Shown in pieces: positions 34,459 to 41,026 of a DNA stretch of 64,000 nucleotides. Source of the DNA: Mediterraneibacter hominis. GTDB taxonomy: Bacteria; Bacillota; Clostridia; Lachnospirales; Lachnospiraceae. The notes beneath the pieces were generated by a model that did no database searches, was not told the DNA's origin, and saw only the letters and a program-made list of their open reading frames with translations. The DNA lies in assembly GCF_014287475.1 (NCBI RefSeq), contig NZ_JACOPF010000004.1, forward strand, positions 1 to 64,000, given 5' to 3'. The stretch's first letter is position 1. Each line of letters begins with the position of its first letter. The position numbers were made by a program, and so were the translations under genes.

Positions 34459-35391
34459 CTAACTTTTCTTGGCATCACTAGAAACCGACGCTACCAGTAT
34501 CAGAACAAGGACTGCCCCCTGAATCAGCCTTTGCATTCCCACTGACAGACTTGCTGCATTTAAGAATGTCGTAAGCAGATACATCATCAATGCACCTAAA
34601 CATACACCGGCGACATTGGATTTTCCGCCGGATGCCGCTGTTCCTCCTACAAATGCCGCTGCAATGGATGGCAGGAAGTAGGTTGTTCCCATATCCTGAA
34701 ATGCCCCGCCATTGAAGGCCCCGCACAGAGTACCAGAAAGCCCGCACAGGGCGCCGCCTAACACAAACGCTAGAATCACGACTCTTTTGACATTGATGCC
34801 CGCATATCCTGCCGCCACTCTTTTCTGCCCCACCGCATGAAGCTGTTTCCCATATTTTGTCTTATAAAGAAGCAGTGCAAGTAAAACTGCAACAAGAATA
34901 CAGATAACTGTCAGCATAGAAAATCCGCCTGCATGAAGATTGATAAAATCTACAAATCCGGCATCCGGCAGTGTTTTCATTCCCGGAGCCAGGACAAGTA
35001 CAATCGTAAAGATAATATATCCCGTAGCCAAAGTTGTCACCATTGCCGGAACTTTTAAGTAAATATTGATCAGCCCGTTTACCAGGCCGCACAGTGCACC
35101 CACCGCCACTGCCGCCACGATCCCAAGAAGTACGTTGTACTGCATTAGATCACAGGATATATATGCAGCCAGTGTCAGGATATATTGCTGTGACAGATCA
35201 ATTGCGCCTTCTCCACTCGTTACAACTACCATCTGTCCCAACGCCAAAAGCAGAGCGAACGAACATAACTTAGCGCTGGAAAACACCTGTGCGACACTAA
35301 ATTTCCCGGATACAGCTGAAATCGCAATCCACAAAAAGATGGAACCGAGAAGTGGCCATATAAACGCATACTTCGTCATTATCTTTTTCAT
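34459..35391 (-). CDS. Sugar ABC transporter permease (RbsC-like), second half of an asymmetric pair
   Basis: The 310-aa permease has about eight to ten hydrophobic segments. Family stretches include L-G-Q-M-V-V-V-T-S-G-E-G-A-I-D-L-S and F-V-G-G-T-A-A-S-G-G-K-S-N-V. The usual G-G-I-D-L-S is replaced by G-E-G-A-I-D-L-S. It starts 2 nt after the stop of the fused ATPase-permease gene, so it is translationally coupled. It probably pairs with the permease domain of that protein to form a heterodimeric channel. Substrate unknown. Confidence 0.88.
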   Translation of the reverse strand: MKKIMTKYAFIWPLLGSIFLWIAISAVSGKFSVAQVFSSAKLCSFALLLALGQMVVVTSGEGAIDLSQQYILTLAAYISCDLMQYNVLLGIVAAVAVGALCGLVNGLINIYLKVPAMVTTLATGYIIFTIVLVLAPGMKTLPDAGFVDFINLHAGGFSMLTVICILVAVLLALLLYKTKYGKQLHAVGQKRVAAGYAGINVKRVVILAFVLGGALCGLSGTLCGAFNGGAFQDMGTTYFLPSIAAAFVGGTAASGGKSNVAGVCLGALMMYLLTTFLNAASLSVGMQRLIQGAVLVLILVASVSSDAKKS

Positions 35392-35393
35392 TT

Positions 35394-37847
35394 TTATCTT
35401 CCCTCCTTTTTATGGGTAACCAATTTGATTGCCAGCACGACAATCAAAATCAGGCCTGTCACTGCTGTCTGGTAATTCGAATCTACCCTGAATGATGTCA
35501 GAATTGTTGTGATAAAAGACATAGCGATTCCGCCGCATACCACGCCGATCGGTGCCACAATTCCTCCCGCCATCTCACATCCGCCGAGAATAACTGTCGC
35601 AATAGACATCATACAGTATGTCGCGGATGAATTCGCATCTGCTCCCATACAAACCGCCGTATATGCCATACCTGCCAGTACAACCATCAATCCGGCAAGC
35701 GCATAGTTTGCCATTTTCGCCTGTAGATAAGACCAGCCTGAACGCTCTACCGCCAGAGGGTTATTGCCGATTCCTCTTAAAATCATTCCGTATTTTGCGC
35801 GGAAAAGTACATACCAGCAGAAAATTCCTGCGAGTACACACAACACAATCGGCATTGGAACAATCGGAAATTCAAACTTGTAAATCGCAAGCAGCCACTC
35901 AGGGCAGGTTCCGCCCGGAGATGGCGCAATCACTAAGGCAATTCCCCACCATACAAATTGCGCACCTAATGTTACGACAATCGCAGGAATATTGCGCACA
36001 TGGATCAATGCCCCCATCAGCGCATATGCGGCGATAAAAATCACCAGACTTACGATACCAAACAAGGGATTGCCTGTCAGTATGATACCGACCAGTACAT
36101 TGACCAGCGCGATAGAATATCCATTTCCCATGTCTACGTCGCCCGCTGTGACTATGAACATCTGCCCTAGAGCAGCAAATACAAGAGGTACAGCCGATGA
36201 AACCAACATGCGCAGCCCCATATAGGAGAGAATACGTGGATTCATCGCTGCATTTGCCAGAATCATAATGATCATAGCAGCAACCGGAAGCAATACCCGA
36301 GATGTCAAAATCCTATGTACGATTCCCTCTTTTTTCTCTTCTGTTGCTTTCTTATGTTTTACATCCTTAAAAGAAGCCTTTACAATATTTGCAACTGTAA
36401 TATCTTCTTTCTTTAATTCTTCGGTAATCTCACCTTCATGCATAATATAAGCACGGTCGCAGATCTCAATTTCCGCGTCTTCTGTAGAATAGAGAATTAC
36501 CGCTTTCCCTGCTTTCTTTGCCTCTTCAAGAAGACTATAGATTTCCTGCTTTGTCTCTATATCTACTCCCGCTGTCGGATCATTTAAAATAATCAACTCG
36601 GCGCCTGACGCGATTCCTCTAGCAATCAACGCTTTCTGCTGGTTTCCTCCACTAAGTGACATAATCGGGCTGTGAATTCCTTCAGCCTTAAATTTCAGTT
36701 TGTCATACCATGTCTGCGCCAGCTCTTCTGATTTCTTCTTATCCAAAAACAGACCCTTTTTCACCTGATCCAGATTTCCAATAATCGTATTGTCAAAAAT
36801 ATCCCAGAGGTGGAAGATTCCTTCCTTTGCCCGATCCCCGCTGACATACGATACAGATGTATTTAAAATTACACCTTTCTTCTCTTTTCCCTTATATTTT
36901 TTCGAATCATAGAGAAGATTTAAAAGCGTTGTCTGTCCCGAACCCACCAGGCCGGAAATTCCTACAATCTCGCCTCTGTTTACATACATATTGATATTGT
37001 ACAGACCTTTTCCAGTGAAGTCCTTAATCTGCGCCGCCATCTTAACATCCTGTACATTTTCCGCTGCACTGCTTTTTAACACTGCCTTTTTTGCGCCGGT
37101 ACCTCCAAGCATTTCTACAAGTTGTTCTGTTGTAATCTCAGCAGGGTCACACTCCCCTGAGTTCGCGCCATTTCTCATCATTACAATACGGTCAGATACT
37201 TTCCGTATTTCATCCAGCTTATGAGAAATATAGATGACTGCCGTTCCCTTTGCGCTTAATTCCTCCACCACTTTATGAAGCTGTTCTGCCTTGTCTGTAG
37301 ACAGTGCGGAGGTCGGTTCGTCCAGAACCAATACCTTTAGATTATCTGTCATCAACGTCTTACAGATCTCTACAATCTGTCTCTCAGCGAGTGTCAGACG
37401 TTCTACTGGCTTCATCACATCAATATGATTATTGGGAAAGTATTTCTCCAGAAGTTCTTTTGCTTCCTTCTTTGCCCTTTTTCTCCAGCCTGGTTTTGTG
37501 ACAATACTGTGTTCCACATTCAGCATTGCGAAGTTTTCATACACACTTAGGTTTGTACACAGGGACAAGTCCTGATATGCACAGGAGATACCAATTTCCT
37601 TCGCCTCTTTTGTCGTATATTTCGCCATCTCTTTGCCTTCTACAATGATTTCCCCTGCTGTGGGAGGAAGCACTCCGGTCAGCACCTTCATCATAGTAGA
37701 TTTTCCTGCTCCATTTGGACCAACCAGCCCAATTACTTCTCCTGTAAATATCTGAAGATTGATTTTCTTAAGTGCCTTCGTAATTCCGAAAAACTTGTCA
37801 ATCTCCAGCAATTCTATATAAGGAGTCTGTGTTTCTGCTCTTTTCAC
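35394..37847 (-). CDS. Fused ABC transporter ATPase-permease (RbsA-RbsC fusion)
   Basis: The 817-aa protein joins two nucleotide-binding domains (about 1-490) to a complete RbsC-type permease (about 515-817). NBD1 has G-P-N-G-A-G-K-S-T-M-M-K and V-L-V-L-D-E-P-T-S-A-L-S. NBD2 has a degenerate P-loop G-L-V-G-S-G-Q-T-T-L-L (Lys to Gln), an intact L-S-G-G-N-Q-Q-K-A, and Walker B reading L-I-I-L-N-D-P-T-A-G-V-D, with N-D where D-E is usual. The permease part has F-I-V-T-A-G-D-V-D-M-G-N-G-Y. RbsA and RbsC are normally separate, as in the 22-24 kb operon here. The single frame is unbroken, so this is a real fusion unless the assembly is wrong. Confidence 0.9.
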   Translation of the reverse strand: MKRAETQTPYIELLEIDKFFGITKALKKINLQIFTGEVIGLVGPNGAGKSTMMKVLTGVLPPTAGEIIVEGKEMAKYTTKEAKEIGISCAYQDLSLCTNLSVYENFAMLNVEHSIVTKPGWRKRAKKEAKELLEKYFPNNHIDVMKPVERLTLAERQIVEICKTLMTDNLKVLVLDEPTSALSTDKAEQLHKVVEELSAKGTAVIYISHKLDEIRKVSDRIVMMRNGANSGECDPAEITTEQLVEMLGGTGAKKAVLKSSAAENVQDVKMAAQIKDFTGKGLYNINMYVNRGEIVGISGLVGSGQTTLLNLLYDSKKYKGKEKKGVILNTSVSYVSGDRAKEGIFHLWDIFDNTIIGNLDQVKKGLFLDKKKSEELAQTWYDKLKFKAEGIHSPIMSLSGGNQQKALIARGIASGAELIILNDPTAGVDIETKQEIYSLLEEAKKAGKAVILYSTEDAEIEICDRAYIMHEGEITEELKKEDITVANIVKASFKDVKHKKATEEKKEGIVHRILTSRVLLPVAAMIIMILANAAMNPRILSYMGLRMLVSSAVPLVFAALGQMFIVTAGDVDMGNGYSIALVNVLVGIILTGNPLFGIVSLVIFIAAYALMGALIHVRNIPAIVVTLGAQFVWWGIALVIAPSPGGTCPEWLLAIYKFEFPIVPMPIVLCVLAGIFCWYVLFRAKYGMILRGIGNNPLAVERSGWSYLQAKMANYALAGLMVVLAGMAYTAVCMGADANSSATYCMMSIATVILGGCEMAGGIVAPIGVVCGGIAMSFITTILTSFRVDSNYQTAVTGLILIVVLAIKLVTHKKEGR

Positions 37848-37865
37848 TTTTTTAAATGCTCCTTT

Positions 37866-38579
37866 CTATTTGACCGGTGTCAGTGCAATCACCCTTATCG
37901 GAGATGCAGAACCGTCCTTTATCTTATTTGCCAGACCAACTACATAAGAAAATACCGGAAGCTTATGTAAATTCGTCAGGTTTTCTATAATCGGCACTCC
38001 ATTGCCAAGCAGAATCAGATGACAGGGATATGTTTCACTTCCGAACGGATCCAGTGCAAGTGCATCTGTTCCTACAGAGGCAGCTCCTTTATCCAGAAGA
38101 TACTGTGCCGCATCCTCTCCCAGTCCCGGCCAGTCTTTTAAAAATCCTTCCGCAGCTTTGCCTATTCCGTATTTTTCTTCCCACCCGAAATGCAAAAGGA
38201 TAACATCTCCTTTTTGGATCTCTCCATTTTTTTCCTCAAATTTTTTTAGCATATCCAGTGTATATACTCCGCATGGCTCCAAAAACGAAGCGTCTATCCT
38301 AACTCCTCTTCCTATCACTGCTCTGACGTCTACCTCTTCAATAGATGCTCCACCTTTTATAAAGTGTTTCGGCGCATCCAGATGTGTGCCCGTATGTTCT
38401 CCGAAGCTAAGCTGTCTATGTAGAGAAACCGCCCCTTCGTCATATGTCTCATACACAATGCTTCCAAATCTTGCATGTGTCGGCCAAACGGGCATCCCTG
38501 GCTCCAATGTATAGCTTAAGTCGACAATATTGGAAGAATCCATTACTTGCTGCATTAAAGATATGATTTGTTCTTTCAC
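37866..38579 (-). CDS. Cyclase family protein (kynurenine formamidase-like hydrolase fold)
   Basis: The 237-aa protein has the cyclase-family metal-binding motif H-T-G-T-H-L-D-A-P-K-H-F (about 62-73), an early D-L-S-Y-T-L-E-P-G-M-P-V-W-P and a late E-T-Y-P-C-H. Members are Mn/Zn-dependent hydrolases acting on amides, lactones or carbamates. Between a sugar-binding protein and a transporter, with a dehydrogenase in the same locus, it could open a lactone or ester of the imported compound. That is an inference from context. It lies 18 bp upstream of the fused transporter gene and is preceded by an attenuating terminator. Confidence 0.85.
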   Translation of the reverse strand: MKEQIISLMQQVMDSSNIVDLSYTLEPGMPVWPTHARFGSIVYETYDEGAVSLHRQLSFGEHTGTHLDAPKHFIKGGASIEEVDVRAVIGRGVRIDASFLEPCGVYTLDMLKKFEEKNGEIQKGDVILLHFGWEEKYGIGKAAEGFLKDWPGLGEDAAQYLLDKGAASVGTDALALDPFGSETYPCHLILLGNGVPIIENLTNLHKLPVFSYVVGLANKIKDGSASPIRVIALTPVK

Positions 38580-38685
38580 GAAATATCCCTCTTTTCCATG
38601 TCAATTCTTTTTCATTGCCTGCCGCCGGATAATGACAGAAATATAGACAAATAACTGTTCCTGCAAAAAAGCATACTCCGGCAGA

Positions 38686-38732
38686 ATAGAAACAGCCAGA
38701 CCCTTCTACTGCCCCGTCGCGGCCTGGCTGTT
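38686..38732 (-). terminator. Internal terminator after the binding-protein gene
   Basis: AACAGCCAGACC (38691-38702) pairs with GGCCTGGCTGTT (38721-38732) with one G-T pair. On the minus strand it is followed by TCTATT. Placed between the first gene (binding protein) and the cyclase and transporter genes, it would leave the binding protein in excess, a common operon design. Confidence 0.7.
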
Positions 38733-38766
38733 CTTCTCACTATTTATTCTCGTTACCGGTACTTAA

Positions 38767-39819
38767 TTATTTATATAAGTTCTCTCTTACCCACTCGCGG
38801 TCATATGTCGGAGTTCCTATTTCTTCATCTCCCATATCTTTGTAGTTCTGTACTTCGTCCTTTGTCACTACCGCAAACGGATGTATCATTTCATTCGGAA
38901 TTTCATATTCACCGCTTAAAATGTCACATGCTACATATACTCCAGTAGCTCCGTCCCAAGGATTGGAGGAAACAGAAATTGTATCATATCCCTCTGGTGC
39001 TTCATTTGCCCACCACTTCAAGAAATAACCGCGGTTGTCGCCGCCGATAACCGGAAGTTCCATTCCAGCTGCCTCAAATGCCTGTACGGCTGCGTAAGAA
39101 TCTCCTCCCTGTGTTACAACTCCGTCAACCTCATCCAGCGTCGGAAGAACAGAAGCTAATTCTGACTGTGCCTTAGAACCTGTCCAGTCTGTATAGACCT
39201 CTGCGACAACTTCAATCTCCGGATAATTTTCTAATGTCTTCATCACGCCTTCGTGTGCAATATTGTCAAACTCTGCTCCTGCAGTTCCTCTCAGCTCGAT
39301 AATCTTGCCTTTTCCGCCGATTGCCTCACATACATATTCTGTCAATGTCCCCATCTGATCCACTGTATCAAAGTTAATCTGATAGCACAGTTCTGCATCC
39401 GATTCTACTGGGCCGTCATTGATAATGATACATGGGATTCCGGCATCAGAAGCCTCTTGAATCGCTCCTGTCAGTGCAGTAGCGGAAATTGGATCGATAA
39501 TAATTGCGTCCATTCCCTCCAGAATAAAGTTCTCAATCTGCTGTACCTGTTTAGAAGCATCATTATTCGCCTCCACAATCGTGAATTCGGAAATCTCTCC
39601 GGACTCTTTTAACTCATCTGCCGCCTCCTGTGCATATGCTTCCATCTGCTGACGGTAGGAGTTTCCGTTAAAGCTGTTTGTCAAACCAATTTTATAACCG
39701 CCTTTGCTCTCCTCGCCTGCATCTTTCTTGTCGTCTGAACCTGAGCTCCCACATCCTGCCATGCTCATTACCATAGCCGCTGCAAGAAGTGCTGCCAATA
39801 CTCTGCTTCTTTTTTTCAT
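38767..39819 (-). CDS. Sugar-binding lipoprotein of second ABC importer
   Basis: The 350-aa lipoprotein has a signal peptide ending M-S-M-A-G-C (Cys23), a Gly/Ser/Asp linker and a type 1 periplasmic-binding fold (I-G-L-T-N-S-F-N-G-N-S-Y-R near 44-56; I-P-C-I-I-I-N-D-G near 128-136; V-T-Q-G-G-D-S-Y near 217-224). The pocket-like segments differ from the RbsB-like protein at 20.7 kb, so the ligand is probably different. AAAGGAGG precedes the start. It is the first gene of the importer operon, and its promoter contains a G10 tract and a GntR operator at the start site. Confidence 0.9.
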   Translation of the reverse strand: MKKRSRVLAALLAAAMVMSMAGCGSSGSDDKKDAGEESKGGYKIGLTNSFNGNSYRQQMEAYAQEAADELKESGEISEFTIVEANNDASKQVQQIENFILEGMDAIIIDPISATALTGAIQEASDAGIPCIIINDGPVESDAELCYQINFDTVDQMGTLTEYVCEAIGGKGKIIELRGTAGAEFDNIAHEGVMKTLENYPEIEVVAEVYTDWTGSKAQSELASVLPTLDEVDGVVTQGGDSYAAVQAFEAAGMELPVIGGDNRGYFLKWWANEAPEGYDTISVSSNPWDGATGVYVACDILSGEYEIPNEMIHPFAVVTKDEVQNYKDMGDEEIGTPTYDREWVRENLYK

Positions 39820-39845
39820 AACTAAGTCCTCCTTTTAAAAACTGT

Positions 39846-39863
39846 TGTGAAACGTTTTCCACA
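39846..39863. promoter_or_regulatory. cre-like palindrome in the binding-protein leader
   Basis: TGTGAAACGTTTTCCACA is an imperfect palindrome around a central CG. It resembles a CcpA catabolite-responsive element but has three or four mismatches to the consensus. It lies directly downstream of the predicted start, where a road-block repressor would act. Tentative. Confidence 0.35.
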
Positions 39864-39864
39864 C

Positions 39865-39874
39865 TTGTATACTA
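39865..39874. promoter_or_regulatory. GntR operator at the binding-protein operon start site
   Basis: TTGTATACTA fits the FadR-type GntR pattern T.GTATAC.A. The 13-bp context ACTTGTATACTAG (39863-39875) recurs exactly, on the opposite strand, at 40888-40876 upstream of the GntR gene. It covers the predicted transcription start, a repressor position. Confidence 0.65.
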
Positions 39875-39876
39875 GT

Positions 39877-39907
39877 ATCTTACCCCCCCCCCAATATATT
39901 TTGTCAA
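39877..39907 (-). promoter_or_regulatory. Promoter with G10 tract in the spacer (putative phase-variable)
   Basis: On the minus strand TTGACA (39907-39902) is followed by a 19-nt spacer and TAAGAT (39882-39877). The last ten spacer bases are G (39892-39883). Eight G would give the optimal 17-nt spacing; ten gives 19. Slippage at the tract would therefore change promoter strength. The GntR operator follows directly. The tract length must be confirmed, because homopolymers are prone to sequencing error. Confidence 0.6.
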
Positions 39908-40011
39908 CTAGTTCTGTTATACTTTTACATTTTCCATTTCTTTTCTCCATTTTGCACAATTTTTGTCTTTTTTGCTCCGAAAATACATTTTGATTTTCTG
40001 TCATATTACAC

Positions 40012-40066
40012 AAAAAAATTCTGCCAGGATTTCTTTTTCCTTTTGAAATCCTGACAGAATTTTTTA
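40012..40066. terminator. Strong terminator of the GntR gene
   Basis: AAAAATTCTGCCAGGATTTC (40014-40033) pairs with 40045-40066 over about 20 bp with one mismatch, with T runs in both directions. It separates the gntR transcript from the binding-protein promoter. Confidence 0.88.
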
Positions 40067-40097
40067 TCTTTATAAGGTATCACTTAATACCTTTCTT

Positions 40098-40778
40098 TTA
40101 TTTTTCCTTAAAAAATTGCTGATATTTCTCTTTTACAACTGCTTCATCAATTTCATGTCTCGTTAGATGTCGTTCCATAGCGATTCTTCCCCGTTTTGCA
40201 TCCTTTCTGCGAATTGCGTCCAGAATCTCCATATGGTCATCTATTACATACTGCTGATCCACAGTTTTTGTACGGAGCGTACGCAAACGGTCAAAATGTA
40301 GCATCATATTACTCATCAATTTATAAATATGTGGTTTATTTGTCATTCTAAACAGTTCTTTATGGAATTGATTATCTAGATCTAACAGCTCTCCCGGCTC
40401 ATTATTATTCAGATAAAATTGCTGCAGCTTCACATTCTTTTCCAGTATTTGTAGATTTTCTTCTTCTATGTCCTGACATGCCAGACAGATAACCGCTTTC
40501 TCCAGAGTGATACGCATAAACTGCGCTTCTTCTACCATTTCCCAGTCAATCAGTGAAACATAACTCCCCTTCTGCGGATAAATCTCAACAATTTTGCTTT
40601 TGCTCAATTCGATCAGAGCTTCTCTCACTGGTGTTCGTGAAATTCCCAGTTCTGCTGCCAGCTCGTTTTCACTGATTCTGCTTCCTGGTTCTAATTCCAA
40701 CATCACAATATTCTCTTTGAGCACACGCAGCACATATTCCCTTCCAGTTTCCCTTCCATATCTTTTCTTTACAATCAT
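40098..40778 (-). CDS. GntR family regulator, FadR/FCD subfamily
   Basis: The 226-aa regulator has an N-terminal winged helix (S-R-I-S-E-N-E-L-A-A-E-L-G-I-S-R-T-P-V-R, about 33-52, then E-A-L-I-E-L). The C-terminal all-helical FCD ligand domain has metal-binding pattern D-x-x-x-H (D-L-D-N-Q-F-H) and later H-M-E-I-L-D-A-I-R-R-K-D and H-L-T-R-H. Such regulators respond to sugar acids or carboxylates, which hints at the substrate of the adjoining importer. T.GTATAC.A sites upstream of this gene and of the transport operon match the FadR-type operator. Autoregulation and repression of the operon are inferred. Confidence 0.9.
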   Translation of the reverse strand: MIVKKRYGRETGREYVLRVLKENIVMLELEPGSRISENELAAELGISRTPVREALIELSKSKIVEIYPQKGSYVSLIDWEMVEEAQFMRITLEKAVICLACQDIEEENLQILEKNVKLQQFYLNNNEPGELLDLDNQFHKELFRMTNKPHIYKLMSNMMLHFDRLRTLRTKTVDQQYVIDDHMEILDAIRRKDAKRGRIAMERHLTRHEIDEAVVKEKYQQFFKEK

Positions 40779-40851
40779 CGCTTTACCAAACCTTTATTTT
40801 CTAGATTGGATCTGGGTACTAAAAAGGAGATGTCTGTCATCCAGATCCGAA

Positions 40852-40886
40852 TTGTATACCACTTTATGTTGCAAGCTAGTATACAA
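40852..40886. promoter_or_regulatory. Two GntR operators in the gntR leader
   Basis: TTGTATACCA (40852-40861) and TAGTATACAA (40877-40886) both fit T.GTATAC.A. The second lies 12 bp downstream of the gntR -10 box, so binding would block initiation. A related site, CTGTATACAA, is at 40948-40957. Confidence 0.6.
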
Positions 40887-40897
40887 GTTATATATCT

Positions 40898-40927
40898 AGT
40901 ATAATGGCTTATGAGATATATTGTCAA
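40898..40927 (-). promoter_or_regulatory. gntR promoter
   Basis: On the minus strand TTGACA (40927-40922), an 18-nt spacer and TATACT (40903-40898) predict a start near 40891, immediately upstream of an operator site. Confidence 0.75.
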
Positions 40928-40930
40928 TAT

Positions 40931-40973
40931 AAAAAGAAATTCCTTAACTGTATACAACAATTAAGGAATTTCT
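40931..40973 (-). terminator. Terminator of the pyruvate:ferredoxin oxidoreductase gene
   Basis: AGAAATTCCTTAA (40935-40947) pairs perfectly with TTAAGGAATTTCT (40961-40973). On the minus strand a T run follows. The 13-nt loop contains a GTATAC operator-like sequence. Confidence 0.85.
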
Positions 40974-41026
40974 CTTTACGCTGCCGCTGACTTTTCCTTT
41001 ATGGATAAGCAGTCAAGCCACAGTGA

